From an uncultured Clostridia bacterium (GTDB lineage Bacteria; Bacillota; Clostridia; UBA1381): a DNA stretch of 13,076 bases. The first letter of the stretch is position 1. Every line of letters starts with the position of its first letter. The notes under the pieces are model-generated. The model was given only the letters and a program-made list of their open reading frames with translations. It did no database searches and was not told the origin of the DNA. The stretch is from the NCBI GenBank assembly GCA_905236685.1, contig CAJOPD010000005.1:1-13076 (forward strand). Reading direction: 5' to 3'. The translations under genes were made by a program, and so were the position numbers. This document shows positions 6,219-12,359 of the stretch, piece after piece.

Positions 6219-7649
6219 ATGAAGGATAGTTATGTTTCACCGATAAATTCGCGGTACGCATCAAAGGAGATGAAATATCTTTTTTCGCCCGACAAAAAGT
6301 TTACAACCTGGCGCAAGCTTTGGATAGCTTTGGCGGAAAGCGAAAGAGAGCTGGGACTTGATATTTCCGAGGAACAAATAGCCCAGATGCGTGAATATAT
6401 TTTTGATATAAATTATGATACGGCTGAGGCAAAAGAAAAGGAAATCCGCCACGATGTTATGAGCCATATTTTTGCATACGGCGAGCAGTGCCCGCTGGCA
6501 AAGCCGATTATTCACCTGGGCGCAACCAGCTGTTATGTGGGCGACAATACCGACATAATAATAATGACCGAGGCGCTACGCCTCATACATAAAAGGCTTG
6601 TAAGTGTAATATCGGCACTTTCTGATTTTGCAGAAAAATACAAGGATTTGCCGACCCTTGCATTCACGCATTTCCAGCCCGCACAGCCGACAACGGTCGG
6701 AAAGCGCGCAACCCTTTGGATACAGGATTTGCTGATGGATTTGGAAACGATAGACGAACAGCTCAAAAAGGCAAAACTGCTCGGCTCAAAGGGCACAACG
6801 GGCACGCAGGCAAGCTTTTTGGAACTTTTCGAGGGCAACCACGAAAAATGCAAGGCGCTTGACAAAAAAATCGCCGAAAAAATGGGATTTGACGGCTGTT
6901 TTGCCGTGAGCGGACAAACATATCCCAGAAAACTCGACTATCAAATGCTTTCGGTTTTGTCGGGAATAGCGCAAAGTGCATACAAATTTTCAAATGATTT
7001 GAGGCTGTTACAGCATTTAAAGCAGGTCGAGGAGCCGTTTGAGAAAAATCAGGTCGGCTCGTCCGCTATGGCGTATAAGCGCAACCCTATGCGGAGCGAA
7101 CGAATTTCGTCACTCGCAAGATATGTGATAGTTGATGCTTTAAACCCCGCCATAACGGCATCAACACAATGGTTTGAGCGCACTTTGGACGACTCTGCAA
7201 ACAAGAGAATAAGCGTTCCCGAGGCGTTTTTGGCGGTTGACGCAATTTTGTGTCTTTATAAAAATGTTGCAAGCGGGCTTGTTGTTTATCCGAAGGTTAT
7301 AAATCGCCAGTTTATGCAGGAAATACCCTTTATGGCGACAGAAAATATTATGATGGACGCGGTAAAACGCGGCGGGGACAGACAGGAACTCCACGAAAAA
7401 ATAAGACGGTACTCTATGCAGGCGGCAAAGCGCGTTAAAGAGGACGGCGAGGAAAATAATCTGCCCGAGCTCATAGCAAATGACAGCGCTTTCGGCATAA
7501 GCCTTCCCGAAATTTACGAGCTTTTAAAGCCCGAAAAGTTTGTCGGCAGGAGCAAGGAGCAGACGGAGGAGTTTTTGGAAACTTGCGCAGCACCGATTTT
7601 GGAAAAATACAGCATAGAAATCGGCGAAGATGTGGAAATCACGGTATAA
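6219..7649 (+). CDS. purB: Adenylosuccinate lyase
   Basis: PurB acts twice in purine synthesis. It removes fumarate from SAICAR to give AICAR, and from adenylosuccinate to give AMP. The 476-residue product has the full length of the eukaryote-like subgroup. Visible landmarks are HLGATSCYVGDNTD, the THFQPAQPTT segment with conserved His151, and the fumarase/aspartase-superfamily signature loop VGSSAMAYKRNPMRSE (from residue 279), which supplies the catalytic serine. The signature has Ala285 where many homologues have proline. GAGGGAG lies 8 bases before the ATG at 6219; an ATG at 6213 is followed at once by TAA and is not used. No other pur gene is adjacent, so it stands as its own unit with its own promoter and ends at the palindrome shared with the converging ABC operon. 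Confidence 0.96.
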   Translation: MKDSYVSPINSRYASKEMKYLFSPDKKFTTWRKLWIALAESERELGLDISEEQIAQMREYIFDINYDTAEAKEKEIRHDVMSHIFAYGEQCPLAKPIIHLGATSCYVGDNTDIIIMTEALRLIHKRLVSVISALSDFAEKYKDLPTLAFTHFQPAQPTTVGKRATLWIQDLLMDLETIDEQLKKAKLLGSKGTTGTQASFLELFEGNHEKCKALDKKIAEKMGFDGCFAVSGQTYPRKLDYQMLSVLSGIAQSAYKFSNDLRLLQHLKQVEEPFEKNQVGSSAMAYKRNPMRSERISSLARYVIVDALNPAITASTQWFERTLDDSANKRISVPEAFLAVDAILCLYKNVASGLVVYPKVINRQFMQEIPFMATENIMMDAVKRGGDRQELHEKIRRYSMQAAKRVKEDGEENNLPELIANDSAFGISLPEIYELLKPEKFVGRSKEQTEEFLETCAAPILEKYSIEIGEDVEITV

Positions 7650-7654
7650 AAACG

Positions 7655-7668
7655 CCTGCGGGCGCAGG
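7655..7668 (+). other. Small GC-rich hairpin behind purB
   Basis: CCTGCG and CGCAGG are separated by two bases, 5 bases after the purB stop. It has no T-run of its own. It could protect the 3' end of the mRNA or pause polymerase before the main palindrome at 7676-7703. Confidence 0.5.
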
Positions 7669-7675
7669 ATTATAA

Positions 7676-7703
7676 TAAAAAAGAGGCGTACGCCTCTTTT
7701 TTA
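7676..7703. terminator. Shared bidirectional terminator of purB and the ABC operon
   Basis: A perfect 28-base palindrome: the half-site TAAAAAAGAGGCGT is followed by its exact complement. A6 on one side and T6 on the other let it end transcription from both strands. The TAA stop of the minus-strand ATPase gene (7703-7701) is part of it. Confidence 0.93.
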
Positions 7704-8474
7704 GTTTCCGCATTCTATTGAAATTTCGTTAAATATTTTGAGATAATCGTCAATGCTGTGCCGACGCTTTTCCTCGCCCGATATATCGAGCACAACACCG
7801 CCTTCGTGCATCATAATCGCACGGCTGCCGTATTCAACGGCATAGCGGAGATTATGCGTTACCATAAGCGTTGTGATATTCTTCTCCTTTACCACCTTAT
7901 CGGTAAGCGTCATAACAATATCGCTGGATTTGGGGTCAAGCGCGGCGGTATGCTCGTCTAAAAGGAGCAAGGTCGGCGTTTTCATAGTCGCCATTATAAG
8001 CGCCAAAGCCTGCCTTTGCCCGCCGGAGAGCGCGCCCGTCTGCGTTTCCATACGGTTTTCAAGCCCCATACCCAAAAGTTCAAGCTGTGAGCGGTAAAAA
8101 TCACGGCGCTTGTTATTCAGCCCTTTTGTAAGACCGTAACATCTGCCTTTATTATCCGCAATCGACATATTCTCCATAATTGTCATTGACGGGCTTGTGC
8201 CCATTGACGGATTTTGGAAAACACGGGCAATTTTTGCCGCACGCTGATAGTTTTTTTGCTTTGTTATATCCTTCCCGTCTAAAATTACCGAGCCGCTGTC
8301 CTGCTTTACATCGCCCGAAACTATGTTTAAAGCAGTAGTTTTACCGGAGCCGTTACTGCCGACAATGGCGATAAATTCGCCGTCTTTAATATTAAGATTA
8401 AAATCCTCAAACAAGATCTTTTCGTCTATCGTGCCCTTATTAAAGCTTTTATAGATGTTTTTGAGTTCAAGCAT
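7701..8474 (-). CDS. ABC importer ATPase subunit (TrpZ-like, COG1101 type)
   Basis: The 257-residue protein supplies ATP hydrolysis for the importer encoded by the two genes upstream of it. All nucleotide-binding motifs are intact: Walker A GSNGSGKT (residues 39-46), Q-loop Gln87 in RVFQNP, signature LSGGQ (149-153), Walker B LLLLDE with catalytic Glu174, the D-loop, and the switch His207 in VTHNL. The sequence around the motifs (DEHTAALDP) fits the ATPases that pair with ABC_sub_bind lipoproteins and LivH-like permeases. The start at 8474 has GGAGGGAGG 8 bases upstream and overlaps the permease stop by 8 bases (ATGCTTGA), so it is translationally coupled. It ends in the shared palindromic terminator. 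Substrate cannot be read from this subunit. Confidence 0.92.
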   Translation of the reverse strand: MLELKNIYKSFNKGTIDEKILFEDFNLNIKDGEFIAIVGSNGSGKTTALNIVSGDVKQDSGSVILDGKDITKQKNYQRAAKIARVFQNPSMGTSPSMTIMENMSIADNKGRCYGLTKGLNNKRRDFYRSQLELLGMGLENRMETQTGALSGGQRQALALIMATMKTPTLLLLDEHTAALDPKSSDIVMTLTDKVVKEKNITTLMVTHNLRYAVEYGSRAIMMHEGGVVLDISGEEKRRHSIDDYLKIFNEISIECGN

Positions 8475-9345
8475 TTTTGACGCCTCCCTCCTGCTTATTC
8501 ATCACGCTGTTCAAAAGCATCGTGAGGAGGAATAAAACTGTCACTACCAATTTTGTGTCCGAGGACCTGAGCCCCGAAGAAATCGCCGCGGTTATACACG
8601 CCTTATAAATAATCATACCAAAAACCACGCCTGTTGTAACATTCATAAAGCGCAGTTTTTTAAACACTGTTGTGCCGATAATAACGGCGGCAAGCCCCAT
8701 AACCATAGTTCCCGTTCCCGACGAAATATCAAACTGCATCGCACGCTGACAATAAAGCGCGCCCGAAAGGCTTACCAGAGCGTTTGCGATTGCAAGACCT
8801 ATGATTTTTACCGTTCCCGGATTTTTTGCAAGGGTTACGACAAGCCCTTCATTATCGCCGACGCTTTTTAACAAAAATCCCGATTTTGTACGAAGGTACA
8901 GGTCAAGCAAAATTTTTACTAAAAGCATAATTACAAACAGCACGATTACATATCTGTACGGCATCAAAGCTTTTGGCAGCAAAATCCCGCCAAAAATGGT
9001 GGGCTGTTTCATCAAAAATAAATTAGGCGCACCTACTATGCGGTAATTTATTGAATAAAGCCCCGTCATCACCAAAATTCCCGAGAGTAAGTCCTTTATT
9101 TTGCATTTTATGTGCAATATTCCCGTCACACAGCCCGCCAAGGCGCCCGCTGCTATTGCGCAGACAAGGCAGACCCAGGGATTTACGCCGCGGGTGACTA
9201 ATGCCGCGCTTATTGCGGCACCCAAAGGAAATGTCCCGTCAACCGTCAGGTCGGGAAAATTGAGAATTTTATAGCTTATGTAAATTCCGAGCGCCATTAT
9301 CCCATAGATAAAGCCCTGCTCTAAAATTCCGACAAAAATAGGCAT
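8467..9345 (-). CDS. ABC importer permease subunit (TrpY-like, branched-chain-type fold)
   Basis: The 292-residue integral membrane protein has about eight hydrophobic segments spread along its length. Near residues 155-195 a cytoplasmic loop GDNEGLVVTLAKNPG followed by a hydrophobic helix resembles the ATPase-contact loop of the BPD_transp_2 family. Together with the binding protein upstream and ATPase downstream it forms a complete importer of the type called TrpXYZ in streptococci. AAAGGGG lies 8 bases before the ATG at 9345. The TGA stop overlaps the ATPase start, one of two TGA stops in this window, which matters when judging the TGA inside fusA. A 78-base gap with a strong hairpin separates it from the binding-protein gene. 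Confidence 0.9.
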   Translation of the reverse strand: MPIFVGILEQGFIYGIMALGIYISYKILNFPDLTVDGTFPLGAAISAALVTRGVNPWVCLVCAIAAGALAGCVTGILHIKCKIKDLLSGILVMTGLYSINYRIVGAPNLFLMKQPTIFGGILLPKALMPYRYVIVLFVIMLLVKILLDLYLRTKSGFLLKSVGDNEGLVVTLAKNPGTVKIIGLAIANALVSLSGALYCQRAMQFDISSGTGTMVMGLAAVIIGTTVFKKLRFMNVTTGVVFGMIIYKACITAAISSGLRSSDTKLVVTVLFLLTMLLNSVMNKQEGGVKNA

Positions 9346-9370
9346 AATAATATCCCCTTTAAAGATACTT

Positions 9371-9402
9371 TATGGGACGCAAAATCCTTCTTGCGCCCCA
9401 TA
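9371..9402 (-). other. Intercistronic mRNA hairpin between binding protein and permease
   Basis: A 12-base-pair stem (one G-T pair; arms 9371-9382 and 9391-9402) with an 8-base loop lies 22 bases after the binding-protein stop. It is not followed by a T-run, so it is not a full terminator. Such hairpins commonly protect the 3' end of the binding-protein message and raise its yield over the permease; that role is inferred. Confidence 0.65.
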
Positions 9403-9423
9403 TATCTATTACTTACTCTCTGA

Positions 9424-10413
9424 TTATTCTACTACCTGAGTATTTGCGTCTTTTTCAAGCTCTGCAATCTCTATACCGAACTTTTCTGCGACCGTCTTGT
9501 TGATGGTGACAAAGGACTCTTTCATTGTTTCAAACGGAATTGTTTCAATAGCCTCGCCCTTTAATACTCTTGCCGCCATAACGCCCGCCATTTTGCCGAG
9601 TGTTTTGTAGTCAAGACCTGCGCAGGCAAGACAGCCGTTTTTAACCTGCTCCTCCTCCGAGCCGAAAACGGGTTTATTTGCAGCGTTTGCCTTATCAAGA
9701 ACAACGGCTAATGCTGACACAACGGTATTGTCTGTCATATTTGAAATGCAGTCTACCTTGGAAAGAAGCACATCAGCTGCCTGTGCAACCTCAGCCTCCG
9801 AGCCGATACCCAAGGCTTCTATTGTAAAGCCGTAATTTGCCGCTTCCTTTTTGTAGATTTCAAGTGTGCTGATAGAGTTTGCCTCACTTGTTGTATACAA
9901 AATTCCGATTGTTTTTGCGTCGGGCAAAAGATTTCTGATAAGTTCGAGCTGCTGTTTTACAGGCAACTGATCGCTTACGCCCGTAATGCCGGGAAGTGTT
10001 TCCGTTTCGCTTTTTGCAAGCTGTGCGCCTATCGGGTCTGACACCGCATTAAAGATAACGGGGATATTTTGTTCGAAGCAGGACGCGTAAAGTGCCTGGG
10101 CTGACGGTGTTGCGATACCGCAAACCAAATCCATACCGCCTGATGCAAAAGCCTGCGCAATTTGCGTATTTACGGACATATCTGCCATAGCGCTCTTATA
10201 CTCAATCTTGACATTCTTGCCTTCGGCAAAGCCTTCGCTTTCAAGTCCCTCAATAAAGCCTTCGCGGCAATTGTCAAGTGAGGGGTGGTCGGCAAACTGT
10301 GTGATACCGATTTTGTAAACCTTTTCATTCTCGTCTTCTGCCTTTTTTCCGCAGCCCGCAAGCGATGTAACCGCTAAAACCGCCGAAAGTACCAATGCTA
10401 ATCTCTTTTTCAT
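9424..10413 (-). CDS. ABC importer substrate-binding lipoprotein (TrpX-like, ABC_sub_bind family)
   Basis: The 329-residue protein captures the substrate outside the cell and delivers it to the permease. Its signal ends in the lipobox LAGC (Cys21), so it is tethered to the membrane. The mature part starts with YKIGITQFADHPSLDNCREGF and continues with EGKNVKIEYKSAMADMS, IATPSAQAL, IFNAVSDPIGA, GVSDQLPV and TDNTVVSA, the ordered landmarks of the ABC_sub_bind (COG2984) family. In streptococci a related system is a predicted tryptophan transporter, but the family serves several substrates; I would not claim tryptophan here. No T-box is seen upstream. Apart from the lipid-bearing Cys21 there are six more cysteines, which is many for an exported protein. 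The ATG at 10413 has AAGGAG 8 bases before it. Confidence 0.92.
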   Translation of the reverse strand: MKKRLALVLSAVLAVTSLAGCGKKAEDENEKVYKIGITQFADHPSLDNCREGFIEGLESEGFAEGKNVKIEYKSAMADMSVNTQIAQAFASGGMDLVCGIATPSAQALYASCFEQNIPVIFNAVSDPIGAQLAKSETETLPGITGVSDQLPVKQQLELIRNLLPDAKTIGILYTTSEANSISTLEIYKKEAANYGFTIEALGIGSEAEVAQAADVLLSKVDCISNMTDNTVVSALAVVLDKANAANKPVFGSEEEQVKNGCLACAGLDYKTLGKMAGVMAARVLKGEAIETIPFETMKESFVTINKTVAEKFGIEIAELEKDANTQVVE

Positions 10414-10534
10414 ACTAATCTCTCCTTATCTTGCACTTAGTGCTATAAAAATAAAAATCCTTAGAACAGATTAGTCCTAAGGTAAGTAATCAAAATCTTC
10501 AATTAACCAATCTCATCTAATCTATTCTGGTATT
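10414..10534 (-). promoter_or_regulatory. Leader of the ABC operon with loop-complementary repeats
   Basis: The leader of about 115 bases contains three related heptamers. AGATTAG near the 5' end (complement of 10517-10523) and AGATTAGT between ribosome site and ATG (complement of 10414-10421) are both complementary to CTAATCT in the loop of the hairpin at 10459-10482. A short palindrome GCACT-A-AGTGC (10433-10443) lies between hairpin and ribosome site. The two outer copies could compete for the loop, giving a switch in transcription or translation. I do not recognise a known riboswitch or T-box core. Function is inferred. Confidence 0.45.
10451..10482 (-). terminator. Terminator-like hairpin in the ABC operon leader (possible attenuator)
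   Basis: On the minus strand CCTTAGGAC and GTTCTAAGG form a 9-base-pair stem (one G-T) around the loop TAATCT (10459-10482). The T-rich run ATTTTTATTTTTAT follows. It lies inside the leader, upstream of the ribosome site, so if it works as a terminator it would act as an attenuator. Confidence 0.55.
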
Positions 10535-10563
10535 ATTCTACTCCAAAAATTCATATTTGTCAA
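10535..10563 (-). promoter_or_regulatory. Promoter of the ABC importer operon
   Basis: On the minus strand a perfect TTGACA (10563-10558) and TAGAAT (10540-10535) are 17 bases apart. This is the closest match to the sigma-A consensus in the window. Transcription would start near 10528. Confidence 0.75.
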
Positions 10564-10594
10564 CACTTTTTTGAGATTTTTTTAAATTTTATGT

Positions 10595-10620
10595 AAAATG
10601 CACCGTTTGGGGTGCATTTT
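10595..10620 (-). terminator. Hairpin terminator of the small lipoprotein gene
   Basis: AAAATGCACC pairs perfectly with GGTGCATTTT around a 6-base loop (10605-10610), 4 bases beyond the TAG stop at 10625. The T-run on the minus strand is short (TTTT), so the hairpin may be only moderately efficient. Confidence 0.75.
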
Positions 10621-10624
10621 CAGG

Positions 10625-10885
10625 CTATTTATTGGTTGTATTATTGTTGTTGTTTGTGCCTGTCAGCTCGTCAACTGCGTTTGTGACATTATTTACCGCG
10701 TCGCCTGCTGTATCAGAAACCGCATCACCCATATTCTTTACATCATTGCCTAAATTTGTATCATTTGTGGTGTTGTTTGCGGGTGTTTTTGTTCCGGTAT
10801 TATTTGTTCCCGTGTTATTCATTCCGCAGGAAGCAATAAGGAGCACGCTCATCGCGGCGGCAAGAAATATTTTAACTTTTTTCAT
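10625..10885 (-). CDS. Small Asn/Thr-rich lipoprotein, function unknown
   Basis: The 86-residue product has a lysine-rich start, a hydrophobic stretch and a lipobox ending in IASC with Cys20, its only cysteine, so it should be a membrane-tethered lipoprotein. The 66 mature residues contain 19 asparagines. They open with a direct repeat NNTGT-NNTGT, continue with an amphipathic stretch of GDAVxxxAGDAV type, and end in an Asn/Thr tail with five asparagines in a row. Low-complexity small lipoproteins like this are common in gut Clostridia and I recognise no family. AAAGGAG lies 11 bases before the ATG, a little far. It has its own hairpin terminator, and a possible promoter with an inverted repeat lies upstream, so it appears to be a single-gene unit between tuf and the ABC operon. 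Confidence 0.75.
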   Translation of the reverse strand: MKKVKIFLAAAMSVLLIASCGMNNTGTNNTGTKTPANNTTNDTNLGNDVKNMGDAVSDTAGDAVNNVTNAVDELTGTNNNNNTTNK

Positions 10886-10933
10886 ATAGGTACATTCTCC
10901 TTTCTTTTTAATGCGTTATTAGTATGTATCAAA

Positions 10934-10962
10934 AATATAATTTTTATAACTTTTTGTTATAA
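10934..10962 (-). promoter_or_regulatory. Possible promoter and operator of the small lipoprotein gene
   Basis: On the minus strand TTATAA (10962-10957) and TATATT (10939-10934) are 17 bases apart, about 42 bases ahead of the likely 5' leader end. A perfect inverted repeat TTATAAC-TTTTT-GTTATAA (10944-10962) covers the -35 box and half the spacer, where a repressor would sit. The region is very AT-rich, so chance matches are easy. Confidence 0.4.
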
Positions 10963-10963
10963 C

Positions 10964-11003
10964 AAAAAAAAACGGTTTTTGTGAAATCACAAAAACCGTT
11001 TTT
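10964..11003 (-). terminator. Intrinsic terminator of tuf
   Basis: A 17-base inverted repeat (arms 10968-10984 and 10987-11003, core ACGGTTTTTGTGA) is followed on the minus strand by nine T residues. It lies 12 bases after the tuf stop codon and is the strongest terminator in the window, matching a highly expressed gene. Confidence 0.93.
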
Positions 11004-11015
11004 GAAAAATTTGGT

Positions 11016-12224
11016 TTACGCTTCTTCTACATCAGAAACAACGCCTGAACCAACTGTTCTGCCACCTTCACGGATAGCGAAACGAAGTCCCTTTTCAATA
11101 GCGATAGGAGTGATAAGCTCAACATCCATCTTTACATGGTCGCCAGGCATACACATTTCTGTGCCTGCGGGCAAGTTGATAACGCCCGTAACATCAGTTG
11201 TTCTGAAATAGAACTGCGGTCTGTAATTGTTGAAGAATGGTGTATGACGGCCACCTTCGTCCTTAGTTAATACATAAACATCGCCTGAGAACTTTGTGTG
11301 CGGATGAATTGTGCCGGGTTTTGCAAGAACCTGACCTCTTTCGATTTCAGTTCTCTGAACACCACGGAGAAGTGCACCAACATTGTCGCCGGCTTCTGCA
11401 TAGTCAAGAGTCTTTCTGAACATTTCAAGACCGGTAACAACAACTTTTCTCTTTTCGTCTGTAAGACCAACGATTTCAACTTCTTCGTTAACTGTGATGC
11501 GTCCTCTTTCTACTCTACCTGTTGCAACAGTACCACGGCCTGAAATTGAGAATACATCCTCGACAGGCATCAAGAACGGAAGGTCTGATGTTCTTTCAGG
11601 TGTAGGAATATAAGAGTCAACAGCTTCCATAAGCTTGTGGATACACTCATATTCAGGAGCGTTAGGATCGGTTGATGTTGATTCCAAAACGCCGAGAGCT
11701 GTACCAACGATAACAGGAATATCATCTCCCGGGAATTCATACTCGGAGAGAAGGTCCCTGATTTCCATTTCAACAAGCTCTAAAAGTTCGGGGTCGTCAA
11801 CTTGGTCAGACTTATTCATAAATACAACGATGTAAGGAACGCCAACCTGACGAGCGAGCAAGATGTGCTCTCTTGTCTGAGGCATCGGACCGTCAGCAGC
11901 AGATACAACTAAGATTGCACCGTCCATCTGAGCAGCACCAGTGATCATGTTTTTAACGTAGTCGGCATGACCAGGGCAGTCAACGTGAGCATAGTGTCTC
12001 TTGGGTGTTTCATATTCAACGTGAGCTGTTGAAATTGTGATACCTCTTTCTCTTTCTTCGGGAGCCTTGTCAATCATATCGAATGCTACAGCTTCACCAA
12101 TGTTGTATTTTTCATGTAATGTTTTTGTGATTGCTGCTGTAAGAGTTGTTTTACCATGGTCGATATGACCGATTGTACCGATATTTACATGGGGTTTTGT
12201 TCTTTCAAATTTTTGTTTTGCCAT
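11016..12224 (-). CDS. tuf: Translation elongation factor Tu
   Basis: EF-Tu carries aminoacyl-tRNA to the ribosome as a GTP complex. The 402-residue product is complete. The GTPase domain has G1 GHIDHGKT (residues 19-26), G2 in RERGITI, G3 DCPGH and G4 NKSD. The G5 element, normally SAL, reads TAL in VGTALGVLES. Domain 2 (RGTVATGRVERG) and domain 3 (PQFYFRTTDVTG, near the end FAIREGGRTVGSGVV) follow in order. AGGAGGA lies about 10 bases before the ATG at 12224. It lies downstream of fusA as in the str operon, separated by 135 bases that hold a good promoter, so it can be read from both. A strong terminator follows. Codon choice is visibly more biased than in the neighbouring single-copy genes, as expected for high expression. 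Confidence 0.97.
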   Translation of the reverse strand: MAKQKFERTKPHVNIGTIGHIDHGKTTLTAAITKTLHEKYNIGEAVAFDMIDKAPEERERGITISTAHVEYETPKRHYAHVDCPGHADYVKNMITGAAQMDGAILVVSAADGPMPQTREHILLARQVGVPYIVVFMNKSDQVDDPELLELVEMEIRDLLSEYEFPGDDIPVIVGTALGVLESTSTDPNAPEYECIHKLMEAVDSYIPTPERTSDLPFLMPVEDVFSISGRGTVATGRVERGRITVNEEVEIVGLTDEKRKVVVTGLEMFRKTLDYAEAGDNVGALLRGVQRTEIERGQVLAKPGTIHPHTKFSGDVYVLTKDEGGRHTPFFNNYRPQFYFRTTDVTGVINLPAGTEMCMPGDHVKMDVELITPIAIEKGLRFAIREGGRTVGSGVVSDVEEA

Positions 12225-12299
12225 TTTAAAAAAATCCTCCTTTTAATTTGCTTCTTCAAAAAATATTTATTCCAAAAATTAAATTGCACATGATTTCTT

Positions 12300-12328
12300 A
12301 TTATATTAAATATCATGAAATATTGCAA
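12300..12328 (-). promoter_or_regulatory. Internal promoter for tuf
   Basis: On the minus strand TTGCAA (12328-12323) and a perfect TATAAT (12305-12300) are 17 bases apart in the fusA-tuf gap. Transcription would start near 12293 and leave a leader of about 70 bases. A CATGAT/ATCATG inverted repeat (12289-12294 and 12312-12317) flanks the -10 box. No terminator hairpin follows fusA, so read-through from fusA is also expected. Confidence 0.65.
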
Positions 12329-12359
12329 TAGTTTTTACTCTTTTTATTTGTAGAAAAAA

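Noticed and set aside
10499..10516. A five-codon leader peptide frame (Met-Arg-Leu-Val-Asn-stop, minus strand) in the ABC operon leader
   Set aside because: It has no ribosome binding site and no run of one regulatory amino acid, so classical ribosome-mediated attenuation is not supported.
10414..10534. T-box riboswitch for tryptophan upstream of the TrpXYZ-like importer
   Set aside because: The conserved T-box sequence AGGGTGGNACCGCG is absent, and the leader of about 115 bases is too short for a full T-box with specifier stem.
10632..10889. An 85-residue plus-strand reading frame with a signal-like hydrophobic start, opposite the small lipoprotein gene
   Set aside because: It is the complement of the Asn/Thr codons (AAT, ACA give Val/Leu-like codons in reverse). 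It lacks a ribosome site, whereas the minus-strand gene has a ribosome site, a lipobox and a terminator.
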